The notes under the pieces: model-generated | Database searches by the model: none | What the model saw: only the letters and a program-made list of their open reading frames with translations | Told to the model about the DNA's origin: nothing | Source of the DNA: Gemmatimonadota bacterium | GTDB lineage: Bacteria; 4572-55; J002 | Length of the DNA: 64,000 bases | Assembly (NCBI GenBank): GCA_003697105.1 | Contig: RFFQ01000095.1 | Coordinates: forward strand, 1 to 64,000 | Direction: 5' to 3' | Shown: positions 54,283-62,739 of the stretch, piece by piece | How positions within the stretch are numbered: the stretch's first letter is position 1 | Layout: every line of letters begins with the position of its first letter | Program-made: the position numbers and the translations under genes

Positions 54283-56466
54283 TCAAGGTGTCCAGTTGCC
54301 GGTGACTTCTCCGTATAAAATCCCGGTAAAATCTTGATCCGGTTGATCGGCATCGAGTGGCAGATAATCGTACTGTGGCGGCTGGAAAGCCCAAGTACCG
54401 GTACGGGATTCACTTTCCAAGCCGATGGCGTACCGTGCAATCAGAGCGGCGTCATACGCTGTGACCTCGCCATCGCCACTCACATCTGCCGCCAGTTGCT
54501 GGTGACCATCAAACTCGATCACGCCTATCGCAAATTGGGCGACGCGTGCCGCATCAAAGACCGAAATCCCATTTACACCATCCGTTTTGGAGGGGACTAG
54601 CTGGTAATTTGCTGCGGGAATATCGTTTAATACAAATAGTCCGGTGGAGCGTGTAGTCCGCCGGTACAACGCCCCCAACTGTAACCGGACATTGCTCAGC
54701 CGCTGTTGACCCTCGCGGTACAGTACCCGCCCATCGATTGTATAGCGCTCAATGGCTTGCCCGCTGATGATCAGGCTGTAATCCTGTGACCCACCGGCTA
54801 ACTCGTTTTTGTGGCTCACGCGGATGGTGTATGTGCCGGCGATGGGAGTCGATAACCAAATTTGCTCGACATTATCACGGATATTATCGCCCGTGATAGC
54901 GGGTGCAAGCGGGTTTTGGGGATCGAGTACCCACGGGTAAAAGGTTTCGCCTTCATATTCCACCCGTAGATCGAGGTCATTGACCAACATCCGGTCTGGG
55001 GGATTCAGTGCCGGTGCGACGGGTGTCCCGGGCGGGTCTGTCCAGCAAAGGGTGACCCGTAAAGGCTCTTCCCCGTTGCTTTCTAGGGTAAATTCATCCA
55101 CGGTACCGTTGAGCAAACTCCACTCGTGGATGGATTCATGGGTCACATCGGTCGTGATTAAATAGCCTGCCCGTTGGGCGTTGAGTAAGCCCCAACCGAA
55201 GGCGTAATCGGGCCCGTCCGCTGTGCCGCACTCATCCGCCGTGTGGATTGCCAGTGCCTTCAGCGTTGCCGACCGCATCGATGCCCCCTCATGGGTTTGT
55301 TGGTAGTGTTGTTGCAGGAGCGCCAACGTACCGCTGGCATTCGGCGCGGCGAGTGATGTGCCGCTTTTACTCCCATAACTAAAATCGGATGCTGGCCCAG
55401 TGGTGTACAAATTGACACCATTCGCTACAAGGTCTGGCTTAATGCGTCCATCATCGGTGGGTCCGTAGCTACTGAACCAACTCATCAGGACCGATTCCGG
55501 ACCCGCATAATCGATGACATCCCGTACAGCCCCAACAGTTAGGATATTTTTCGCATTTTTCATGGAAGGCATACAATCAAAGCCGAATTCACCCCCATCT
55601 CGGATACGGTAGCCGGTGGCGAGCACCCACTCCTGCTCTGCGGGATCAAAGACCCAGTGCGCGGTGGTGTCGGGATGCTCCGGACCCGCATCACTGCGGT
55701 GATTACTGGCAGAAATGACAATCAGGTAGAAAGGGGCATTATAGGCAATTTCATCCCAATCCCGCGCCCGCTCGCTGTAAAAACCGAATTTATAATCCTC
55801 TTCGGTACTGATCGAGAGGTCGCCGTGCCATGCCCAGAGCATATCCCCAAAATAATTCAGATACCATCCCGCGGCGACCCCGTAAGAGTGGTTTGATACT
55901 AACATGCCGTCTGCCGCTTCTGCCGCCATTTCTGCCGCATCCGTGTTCCAGTCGTAGGAGATCATATCGGCTTGGTACGCCATGCCGTGCGCTTGTTGGC
56001 GTATGCCGGCGGCGATCATCGTCCCGGCGACATAGGTGGCGTGTGGATCGGGTTCAAAGCCATCATCGCCGGCAGTGATGCGCTCGCCAAATTCTCGGTG
56101 CGTGCGGCGCACAATGCCGCTGTCCCAAATGCCCACTTCCAACCCGGCACCACTGACCTCAAAATCACCTTCCCAGAGGTAATCCGTGCGGGTGGTAATG
56201 GCGGCATACCAGTTTTCGGTTTGGTAGTAAACCGGTACACCGTTTTGGATCGATTGAACTTCCGTGATGGTCTCATCGGGTAGGGTGAATCGCTTGACAA
56301 GGTGGGGTGGAATTTGAGCGCGATCCTGTTCCGCTTGCCGGCGAAATTTCTGCTCCAGTTGGTGCAATTGGACACGGTTGGTTGTGCGTTGGGGGGGTGT
56401 TTGGGCAACCAACAGACCCGGCAGTAGGAGCAGTAGGGTTGTTATGAGGAAACGACCGTTGAACAT
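54283..56466 (-). CDS. Secreted S8 (subtilisin-like) peptidase with dockerin-like tail
   Basis: A ~727-residue exported protease. A signal peptide (~1-22) is followed by a propeptide-like stretch and the S8 domain: catalytic Asp in VGIWDSGI (~115), His in DPHATYVAG (~142, HATYVAG instead of HGTHVAG), and Ser in SGTSLAAPNA (~370). A beta-rich P-domain-like region (~430-580, with VTLCWTDPPG) follows. Near the C-terminus, two calcium-loop-like repeats (FDAARVAQFAIG; VSGDGEVTAYDAALIARYAIG) resemble a type I dockerin. The triad looks intact. ATG at 56466 chosen because AGAGG precedes it; 20 bases after the SWIM gene. Confidence 0.85.
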   Translation of the reverse strand: MFNGRFLITTLLLLLPGLLVAQTPPQRTTNRVQLHQLEQKFRRQAEQDRAQIPPHLVKRFTLPDETITEVQSIQNGVPVYYQTENWYAAITTRTDYLWEGDFEVSGAGLEVGIWDSGIVRRTHREFGERITAGDDGFEPDPHATYVAGTMIAAGIRQQAHGMAYQADMISYDWNTDAAEMAAEAADGMLVSNHSYGVAAGWYLNYFGDMLWAWHGDLSISTEEDYKFGFYSERARDWDEIAYNAPFYLIVISASNHRSDAGPEHPDTTAHWVFDPAEQEWVLATGYRIRDGGEFGFDCMPSMKNAKNILTVGAVRDVIDYAGPESVLMSWFSSYGPTDDGRIKPDLVANGVNLYTTGPASDFSYGSKSGTSLAAPNASGTLALLQQHYQQTHEGASMRSATLKALAIHTADECGTADGPDYAFGWGLLNAQRAGYLITTDVTHESIHEWSLLNGTVDEFTLESNGEEPLRVTLCWTDPPGTPVAPALNPPDRMLVNDLDLRVEYEGETFYPWVLDPQNPLAPAITGDNIRDNVEQIWLSTPIAGTYTIRVSHKNELAGGSQDYSLIISGQAIERYTIDGRVLYREGQQRLSNVRLQLGALYRRTTRSTGLFVLNDIPAANYQLVPSKTDGVNGISVFDAARVAQFAIGVIEFDGHQQLAADVSGDGEVTAYDAALIARYAIGLESESRTGTWAFQPPQYDYLPLDADQPDQDFTGILYGEVTGNWTP

Positions 56467-56486
56467 GCGACCTCTCATGATGTTGA

Positions 56487-56907
56487 CTATTGGTCAACCA
56501 TTCTTTCAACCGCTTCAATGACTTCAGGGTTTATCTGGCAAAGATTGAGAATTATTTCCCCCCACTGAAGCGGATCAAGCTGATCGAGTAACTCTGTTAT
56601 GGGGGGTTTCTCTGGAATTTGTTTCGGGTGATAGTGGTACTCCAACAAGGTTGCCACAATCTGTTTGCACCAGCCTCCCCAATCATACGGGCAGGTACAG
56701 GAGGCGAATTCAATGCCGGTATTATTGAAACCAATGGTTACGATATACGGTTGCTCATCCGACCCCTTGGACAAACGCTTGGAGGTGTTGGCCTCGTAAT
56801 GTGGCGGAAAGTACCATACCGTTATAATAATACCGTTCGCCACGATTGTACGATTGCTCCGAGGAGTTTAGACGGATGAGGTCTTGAAAAATCGTGGGAA
56901 TGTTCAT
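56487..56907 (-). pseudogene. SWIM zinc-finger protein gene with a +1 frameshift
   Basis: From an ATG at 56907, after a good AAGGAG site, the frame encodes a SWIM-type N-terminus (QSYNRGERYYYNGMV, then GQHLQAFVQG) and then hits a TGA. Removing one base from the run of four C at 56763-56766 (GGGG on the minus strand) joins it to the 3' frame, whose FVQG continues as SDEQPYIVTIGF and CTCPYDWGGWCKQIV. The joined protein would be ~139 residues. SWIM proteins bind DNA or protein through C-x-C-x(n)-C-x-H; here the last ligand is Gln (CKQ). A sequencing error in the homopolymer cannot be excluded, but the lost His also suggests decay. Confidence 0.7.
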
Positions 56908-56921
56908 GATGAACTCCTTGA

Positions 56922-58472
56922 TTACAACGGAATATTTCCATGTTTTTTGGGTGGGTTGGTATCCCGTTTATTTTCCAGCATGTGCAAAGCCGTAATGAGT
57001 TTGGGGCGGGTATGGCGGGGATCGATTACCTCATCAATATAGCCCCGTGCCGCGGCAATATAAGGATTCGCAAATTTTTCGCGATATTCCGCCACTAACT
57101 CAGCTTTTTTGGCGGCGGGATCATCTGCCTCGGCTAACTCTCGCCGGAAAATGATATTCACCGCGCCATCGGGACCCATCACGGCGATTTCCGCGGAGGG
57201 CCAGGCAAAGTTCATATCGCCGCGCACATGTTTGGAACTCATCACGTCATAAGCGCCGCCGTATGCCTTGCGTAGAATCACTGTAATTTTGGGAACGGTG
57301 GCTTCGCAGTAGGCATACAAAAGTTTTGCTCCATGTTTGATAATACCACCGAACTCTTGAGTCGTGCCGGGCAAAAAGCCGGGCACATCCTCGAAGGTGA
57401 CCAAAGGGATGTTGAAACAGTCGCAAAACCGGATAAACCGGGCTCCTTTTAAGCTGGAATCAATATCCAAACAGCCAGCTAATACGGCGGGTTGGTTGGC
57501 GACAACTCCCACCGGTTTGCCATCCAACCGGGCAAAGCCGACGACGATATTTTGGGCATATTCCGCATGAACTTCAAAAAATTCGCCGTCATCAACTACT
57601 CGTTCAATGACCTGCTTTACATCATAGGGTTTGTTGGGGTTATCGGGGACGATTTCCAGCAATTCTTTATCTTGCCGGTAGGGGTCATCGGTGGGCTCGA
57701 TTGACGGGGGATCCTCCACGTTATTTTGCGGGATAAAACTGAGCAATGTTTTGATCTGCTGGATGCAGTCCAGTTCGTTGGCACAGGCAAAATGGGCAAC
57801 TCCACTTTTGCTGGCATGGGTATGAGCGCCGCCGAGTTCTTCATGGGTAACTTCCTCATGCGTCACAGTCTTGACGACTTCTGGTCCCGTGACAAACATG
57901 TAGCTGGTCTGATCTACCATGAAAATAAAATCCGTGATTGCTGGGGAATAGACCGCCCCACCGGCACACGGCCCCATGATGGCGGAAATCTGGGGAATTA
58001 CCCCGCTTGCCAACGTATTTTGCAGAAAAATATCGGCATAACCACCTAAACTGACCACACCTTCCTGAATTCGTGCACCGCCGCTATCATTTAACCCGAC
58101 AATCGGTGCGCCGTTTTTCATTGCCAGATGCATCACCTTAAGGATTTTTTCCGCATGCGCTTCACTCAGGGAACCCCCAAAAACGGTAAAATCCTGTGAA
58201 AATACATACGTCAATCGACCGTTGACCGTACCGTAACCGGTCACAACCCCATCCCCAAGAATCTTTTGCTTATCTAAACCAAAATCAGACGAACGGTGGG
58301 TGACAAACATATCCAGTTCATTAAAACTGCCTTTGTCCAACAGTAGTTCGATCCGTTCTCTCGCGGTCAATTTCCCTTTTTCGTGCTGTTTCGCAATACG
58401 CTTTTCGCCACCACCCTTACGAGCTTCTGCTTTTCGCTGTTCCAAGTGTTTGAGTTTATCCTGCATCGACAT
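56922..58472 (-). CDS. Acyl-CoA carboxylase beta (carboxyltransferase) subunit
   Basis: A ~516-residue PccB/MmdA-type carboxyltransferase, the usual length. Oxyanion and CoA-binding segments are visible: [20 protein letters not shown] near 140-160, [13 protein letters not shown] near 185, and [20 protein letters not shown] near 380. It carboxylates propionyl- or acetyl-CoA or works in methylmalonyl-CoA decarboxylation; the window has no biotin carboxylase or carrier gene. Start at the ATG at 58472 with AGGGAG upstream, because the promoter lies at 58524-58552 and an ORF start at 58538 falls inside it. Followed by the SWIM gene and subtilase. Confidence 0.9.
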   Translation of the reverse strand: MSMQDKLKHLEQRKAEARKGGGEKRIAKQHEKGKLTARERIELLLDKGSFNELDMFVTHRSSDFGLDKQKILGDGVVTGYGTVNGRLTYVFSQDFTVFGGSLSEAHAEKILKVMHLAMKNGAPIVGLNDSGGARIQEGVVSLGGYADIFLQNTLASGVIPQISAIMGPCAGGAVYSPAITDFIFMVDQTSYMFVTGPEVVKTVTHEEVTHEELGGAHTHASKSGVAHFACANELDCIQQIKTLLSFIPQNNVEDPPSIEPTDDPYRQDKELLEIVPDNPNKPYDVKQVIERVVDDGEFFEVHAEYAQNIVVGFARLDGKPVGVVANQPAVLAGCLDIDSSLKGARFIRFCDCFNIPLVTFEDVPGFLPGTTQEFGGIIKHGAKLLYAYCEATVPKITVILRKAYGGAYDVMSSKHVRGDMNFAWPSAEIAVMGPDGAVNIIFRRELAEADDPAAKKAELVAEYREKFANPYIAAARGYIDEVIDPRHTRPKLITALHMLENKRDTNPPKKHGNIPL

Positions 58473-58523
58473 AGTGTGAATTCTCCCTAAAAAGGACTCG
58501 TTCCAATTTGATTTAACGGTAAA

Positions 58524-58552
58524 ATTATAGCGGATCAATGCCGAACAGACAA
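58524..58552 (-). promoter_or_regulatory. Promoter of the acyl-CoA carboxylase operon
   Basis: Minus-strand TTGTCT (58552-58547), 17 bases, TATAAT (58529-58524), about 52 bases before the ATG at 58472. The divergent TDO-like gene starts at 58637; a weak plus-strand TTGCCA/TACCAT pair lies at 58564-58592. Confidence 0.75.
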
Positions 58553-58636
58553 GGATTTATTCATTGCCAACCCAAACAGAATCCCTTACCATTTATTACC
58601 TTTAATAATTTTATCACTTCACATCAGAAAGGAGAT

Positions 58637-59380
58637 ATGATGGATCGAGAATATTTTTACCAACTCATTGGGGGTGAGGGGAAGTTTGATTACGAAATCT
58701 ATCTGAATACCCAACAACTGCTATCCTGCCAAAAAGATTATGACGAGTTGTGTAATGCTGATGAACTTCAATTTCAGATTGTACACCAGTCTGAAGAGTT
58801 ATGGATGAAATTGATCGCCTACACCCTGTTGGATATTGATGATTATTTGCAAGCCGGTAATACCATGCGGGTGTTGACCCTTTTTCGCCGGGTTTATCTG
58901 ATTCAAAAATTGATGATCCAACACCTCGAGATTTTAGAGACCATGTCGCCCAAAGAGTACCAAGAAATCCGGTTGCATCTCGGGAATGGGAGTGGTCAGG
59001 AATCGCCCGGTTTCCGCACGTTGCTACGGATGTTTAAACCGTTGTGGCAATCATTCAAAACCACTTATTTGGATGCCAAAGGGCTTACGGTTGAAAAAAT
59101 CTATGATTCCGAATACGATCGCGGGGAAGCCTACATGGTGGCGGAAGCTTTATTTGAGTTTGATTTGCTCTTTCAAAATTTCCGCTATCACCATATCAAG
59201 TTGATCCACCGAACGATTGGTTTACACGCTAAGTCTCTGAAAGGCAAAGCGGTGGATATTCTAAATGATGGCTTAAAGATGCAATTTTTCCCGGAACTGT
59301 GGGCAATTCGCGGTGAAATGACCGATCGGTGGGGGGGTCAATATGGGGTGGTACGTGACTCCTTGAGTACCGGCCATTAA
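58637..59380 (+). CDS. Tryptophan 2,3-dioxygenase-like haem protein with altered substrate loop
   Basis: A 248-residue protein alignable with TDO, which opens the indole ring of tryptophan. Kept relative to Xanthomonas TDO (from memory): FQIVHQSEELW with Phe46 and distal His50, Arg127 matching the carboxylate-binding Arg117, and haem-ligand His186 in HHIKLIHRTIG. Changed: SGFQSxQ-type motif to SGQESPG, and the GTGGSSG loop that holds the substrate ammonium to SLKGKAV. It is also shorter than the ~290 usual. The substrate may not be tryptophan. AAAGGAG precedes the ATG, and a kynureninase-like gene follows by 32 bases. Confidence 0.75.
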   Translation: MMDREYFYQLIGGEGKFDYEIYLNTQQLLSCQKDYDELCNADELQFQIVHQSEELWMKLIAYTLLDIDDYLQAGNTMRVLTLFRRVYLIQKLMIQHLEILETMSPKEYQEIRLHLGNGSGQESPGFRTLLRMFKPLWQSFKTTYLDAKGLTVEKIYDSEYDRGEAYMVAEALFEFDLLFQNFRYHHIKLIHRTIGLHAKSLKGKAVDILNDGLKMQFFPELWAIRGEMTDRWGGQYGVVRDSLSTGH

Positions 59381-59412
59381 TTCCATGAACCTCAGGGAAA
59401 GAGAGTTTAAAC

Positions 59413-60525
59413 ATGAATTATCGGGACCACTTTGATGTTCCCGCGGGCACGTATCTCTTGAGCCATTCGGTGGGATGCTTGCCACAGCCAACACGTGCGG
59501 CGGTACAGCATTATTTGGATCAATGGGCGACACAGGGAGGCCATGCGTGGGGTGATTGGTTGGATTGTATCAATCACTTTACCTCAGCTTTGGCAAATAT
59601 TTTGGGTGGGAATGCTTCTGATTATTGCCCGCAAGTCAATCTTTCTGCCGGTTTGACGAAATGGTTGGGCGCATTGCCGCGTCGTGCAGGGCGCACTAAA
59701 ATTCTGCTAACGGAACTGGATTTTCCCTCGATGGGTTTTGTGTTGGCGCAGTTACGCCGGGAGGGGTATGAACTGGTCTATTTACCGGCGGAGCAGGGGG
59801 TGATTTCACTGGACGTGTGGCTGGAGCATCTCCAACCGGATGTCCATCTGGCATTTATCACCCATTCCCTCTCCGAAAACAGCTACCAACAACCGGTGGC
59901 AGAGATTGTAGCTCGTGCCCGTGAAGAGGAGATTTATAGTGTGGTCGATGTGGCACAATCTGCCGGAATTCTCCCGATTGATGTGGTGCAATGGCAGGCA
60001 GACGCGGTGATCGGCTCTTGCGTCAAATGGCTTTGCGGAGGTCCGGGTGCCGGCTTTTTGTGGGTCAACCCGGCATTAATTGAGCATCTGACGCCACGCG
60101 ATGTGGGGTGGTTTTCGCATTCAAACCCGTTTGAGTTTGATATTCATCACTTTGAATGGGCACATGATGCGCGGCGGTTTTGGGGTGGGACACCTTCGGT
60201 TTTGCCCTTTGTGGCGGCAACGGAAGGACTCCGCCTGTTACACTCGATTGGCGTTGAGACGCTCTACCGGCACAACCGGCAGTTGACTACCCAGTTGCGC
60301 CAGATCGCCCATGAACAGGGCGTAACGGTCAATACTCCGATGTTTCCACAGTGTGGTGGTACGGTTGTGTTGGATTTTCCGGATCGGGTTCGGGCGGCCC
60401 AAGTGTTTGACCAACATCAAATTCATGTTGACCTGCGTCCCACATTTGGCTTCCGATTTTCGCCCCATATCTATACGGATGTCGCCGACATTCAATGTTT
60501 GGCCGATATTTTCCGGCAGGTGTGA
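59413..60525 (+). CDS. Kynureninase-like PLP enzyme (aminotransferase class V fold)
   Basis: A 370-residue fold-type I PLP enzyme. Pyridine-N Asp is in YSVVDVAQSAG (Asp179), and the Schiff-base Lys in GSCVKWLCGGPGAG (Lys205), a motif close to kynureninase (a K-x2-x-GGPGA stretch). The late segments FWGGTPSVLPFVAATEGL and DLRPTFGFRFSPHIYTDVAD also match kynureninase, which cleaves kynurenine to anthranilate and alanine. Other class V enzymes such as isopenicillin N epimerase or cysteine desulfurase are alternatives. Its place right after a TDO-like gene supports the kynureninase reading; AAAGAGAG precedes the ATG. Confidence 0.7.
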   Translation: MNYRDHFDVPAGTYLLSHSVGCLPQPTRAAVQHYLDQWATQGGHAWGDWLDCINHFTSALANILGGNASDYCPQVNLSAGLTKWLGALPRRAGRTKILLTELDFPSMGFVLAQLRREGYELVYLPAEQGVISLDVWLEHLQPDVHLAFITHSLSENSYQQPVAEIVARAREEEIYSVVDVAQSAGILPIDVVQWQADAVIGSCVKWLCGGPGAGFLWVNPALIEHLTPRDVGWFSHSNPFEFDIHHFEWAHDARRFWGGTPSVLPFVAATEGLRLLHSIGVETLYRHNRQLTTQLRQIAHEQGVTVNTPMFPQCGGTVVLDFPDRVRAAQVFDQHQIHVDLRPTFGFRFSPHIYTDVADIQCLADIFRQV

Positions 60526-60592
60526 CATCCTGCCCGGGAGAGCGATTAAAGGGAAAGTGGGTGTTCGGTGTGTTTGCTGAAAGGGGGGGAGG

Positions 60593-60829
60593 TTATGCGG
60601 TTCGTTCCCACTGGTCACAGACATAGTTTTTGAGAATATCAGTTTCGGGGGATTTGCTCATGTCTGCCCGTTCGCACTTAAATGCGGTGCGGTCCCAACG
60701 TTTGATTTTAAAAAAATGACATGTTCCACAGGATTTCGTCCGATCGGAACTGCGGCGATAGTTATTTTCAGCTTTGAACGCCTCAAATTTTGCGATTCTT
60801 TCGGCGTCTGATTCTCGATTCCAGAACAT
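60593..60829 (-). CDS. Small four-cysteine (zinc-ribbon-like) protein
   Basis: A 78-residue charged protein. Four cysteines, arranged as SCGTCHFF, FKCERAD and YVCDQWE over residues ~33-70, could bind zinc or an iron-sulfur cluster. No known family is recognised. It is convergent with the kynureninase-like gene. No strong ribosome site precedes the ATG, but the Cys pattern and length argue for a real gene. Confidence 0.45.
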   Translation of the reverse strand: MFWNRESDAERIAKFEAFKAENNYRRSSDRTKSCGTCHFFKIKRWDRTAFKCERADMSKSPETDILKNYVCDQWERTA

Positions 60830-60947
60830 AATCTATTTTGAAGCGTATCGGGGATAAGGTCTAAAATATGGGATAGTGGGACGCTACTTTAACCGCTCTG
60901 GGACGTTATGTGTTTTCCCACCAATATCTTCCATCTGTAAAAACACG

Positions 60948-60977
60948 AAGAACCTGATAGCACACTATCAGGTTCTT
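60948..60977 (-). terminator. Rho-independent terminator of the cold-shock gene
   Basis: Perfect 13-bp inverted repeat AAGAACCTGATAG / CTATCAGGTTCTT with a 4-base loop, followed on the minus strand by CGTGTTTTT. About 35 bases past the csp stop. Confidence 0.88.
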
Positions 60978-61011
60978 CTATGGAAAAGAGTAGCTTGTTA
61001 GCGAAAACTAC

Positions 61012-61218
61012 TCATGAAATTGGCTGAACATTTTTGGCAACCAAGCCCTTTGGACCGTCTTCAACGTCGAACTCCACGCGATCATTTTCGTGCAATGTCC
61101 GAAAACCATCGCCTTGGATTTCACTATAGTGGATGAAAACGTCTTTATCGCCATTGTCTTGGGTGATAAAGCCGTAGCCCTTCTTTTCATTAAACCACTT
61201 AACAACACCTGTAGCCAT
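61012..61218 (-). CDS. Cold-shock protein (CspA family)
   Basis: A 68-residue single-domain OB-fold protein with RNP1 KGYGFI and RNP2 DVFIHY, starting [17 protein letters not shown], the usual CspA size. It binds single-stranded RNA as a chaperone. The ATG at 61218 has GAGGT eight bases upstream; the ORF's earlier start at 61233 is not needed. The ~220 bases upstream, up to the DUF3467 stop, hold no gene and may include the long leader common in cold-shock mRNAs. A clear terminator follows. Confidence 0.95.
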   Translation of the reverse strand: MATGVVKWFNEKKGYGFITQDNGDKDVFIHYSEIQGDGFRTLHENDRVEFDVEDGPKGLVAKNVQPIS

Positions 61219-61444
61219 TACTGCTAACCTCACTAAAAAACGTTAAAACATAATATGTACAACTTGTTACGTGCTACTCACATACTTCAGGGACATCCAT
61301 CGGACTTGGTTCAAAGAACGAAATCACCTTCAGCATACTGATGCCAAAACAAGCGTACTACCAATTTATTTCCCCGAAAAAGGGTAACCGAAGATAGCAT
61401 GTTTCCCAGTAAAGATCAAGGATTATTTTACCAACGTGCCGGAT

Positions 61445-61765
61445 TTACACGTCAAAATTATCAAAATTGAACGGTGTATCCGGTGGCTTATGCCCCGGTT
61501 TGGGTAACGAAATTTCACCGAACTGATTTTCATAGCGGTGGATGTTCTCGTGAAGGGCGTTCAAAAAGGCTTTGGCGTTCGGAGCATTCATCACGACGCG
61601 GGTACGCACTTTCCCTTTCGGTTGACCCGGAAGCATACAAACAAAATCCATTACAAATTCCGTTCCGGTATGAGAGATGATCGCCAGATTCGCATAAATG
61701 CCCTCGGCGGTTTCGGGGGTAAGTTCAATGTTGATCTGCTGTTTTTTAGGGGGTTGTTGTGCCAT
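61445..61765 (-). CDS. DUF3467 family protein
   Basis: A ~106-residue protein matching DUF3467: a short Gln/Pro/Lys-rich start, then INIELTPETAEGIYANLAII and FVMDFVCMLPGQPKGKV, with a helix ending HENIHRYENQFG near residue 85. The function of the family is unknown, though it is widespread and often stand-alone. GAGGAT precedes the ATG at 61765; the longer ORF to 61825 has no support. Lies downstream of the truncated glycerate kinase. Confidence 0.8.
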   Translation of the reverse strand: MAQQPPKKQQINIELTPETAEGIYANLAIISHTGTEFVMDFVCMLPGQPKGKVRTRVVMNAPNAKAFLNALHENIHRYENQFGEISLPKPGHKPPDTPFNFDNFDV

Positions 61766-61814
61766 TATATCCTCGTTTCTAGGGGAGATGGGCGCTGATG
61801 ACCGGCAGTGGCAA

Positions 61815-62723
61815 TTAATTGACAATCAATATATGGAGATCACCGACATTGGTATGGGTAGCACCGGTTTTCAGCAAAAAACCTGTTTGTTGGAAAAAGC
61901 GATAACTGTCGTTGTTCCGTAGATAATGGCTTGGATTTAGGTTTAAGGCAAGGCTTTTTTCCAGCACCGGTTGCGCCGCAAATGCGCCGGCGGCATCAGT
62001 TAGCCCATCGATGCCATCCGTTGCGGCAGAAAGGAAGTATATCCCATCATTGCCGTGAGGTGTTTGGCGGAGTTCATTTACAAATGATAACGCCAGTTCC
62101 TGATTTCGCCCACCTTTACCGTGACCCCGCAACGTCACGGTCGTTTCGCCCCCGGCAATCACGCACGCGGGCTTCGGGATGGGGTGGTCATGTTGTTGGA
62201 TTTCCCGCGCAATCCCCACAAACATTTTGGCGACTTCTCGTGCTTCTCCGGTAATCTGTGAGGAAAGAATCAAGGTGTGATACCCCAATTGTTTTGCCTG
62301 TTCTGCGGCAGCGACAACACTTTGATGGTTTGACCCGAGCAAAAGATTGTGCGTCGCCTTAAATATAGGATTATCCGCCGTAGGGGTTTCGGGAAGATGC
62401 CCTGCCGCACCCTCCCGCAAAACCGAAATGACCGTTGGTGGCAGTTGATCGAGAACATCGTAGTATTGCAAAATCTGAAGTGCTTCTTCAAATGTGCTTT
62501 CATCAGGAACCGTCATCCCAGAAGCGATTGTCTCCAGTTGATCGCCCACCACATCGGAAAGAATCAGGTTGATCGAGGTCGCCGGGTAGAGCCATTGGGC
62601 CAATTGACCCCCTTTAATCTGGGAAAGATGCTTGCGCACACAGTTCAGTTCATGAATCGTCGCACCACATGCCAGTAACGTTCGGGTAACCGCTTGAAGA
62701 TCGGCAAGCGTGAGCGTGGGCAT
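61815..62723 (-). CDS. Glycerate 2-kinase (MOFRL family), N-terminally truncated
   Basis: A ~302-residue protein matching the C-terminal two thirds of GckA-type glycerate kinase (usually ~420-450). It begins MPTLTLADLQAVTRTLLACG and runs directly into GATIHELNCVRKHLSQIKGG, SDVVGDQLETIASG (near 50-75), and the MOFRL region VIAGGETTVTLRGHGKGGRNQE (~190-215) to the end. The N-terminal ~110-130 residues, with the Lys/Gly-rich SGGGSAL-type phosphate loop, are absent. GGAGG stands right before the ATG at 62723. So it is either a decayed gene or a new stand-alone form. The start is 16 bases after the acyl-CoA synthetase stop. Confidence 0.75.
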   Translation of the reverse strand: MPTLTLADLQAVTRTLLACGATIHELNCVRKHLSQIKGGQLAQWLYPATSINLILSDVVGDQLETIASGMTVPDESTFEEALQILQYYDVLDQLPPTVISVLREGAAGHLPETPTADNPIFKATHNLLLGSNHQSVVAAAEQAKQLGYHTLILSSQITGEAREVAKMFVGIAREIQQHDHPIPKPACVIAGGETTVTLRGHGKGGRNQELALSFVNELRQTPHGNDGIYFLSAATDGIDGLTDAAGAFAAQPVLEKSLALNLNPSHYLRNNDSYRFFQQTGFLLKTGATHTNVGDLHILIVN

Positions 62724-62739
62724 GATTCCTCCGAGAGTA

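Noticed and set aside
58538-58640. Upstream extension of the TDO-like gene to 58538
   Set aside because: The region overlaps the divergent promoter, and AAAGGAG sits directly before the ATG at 58637.
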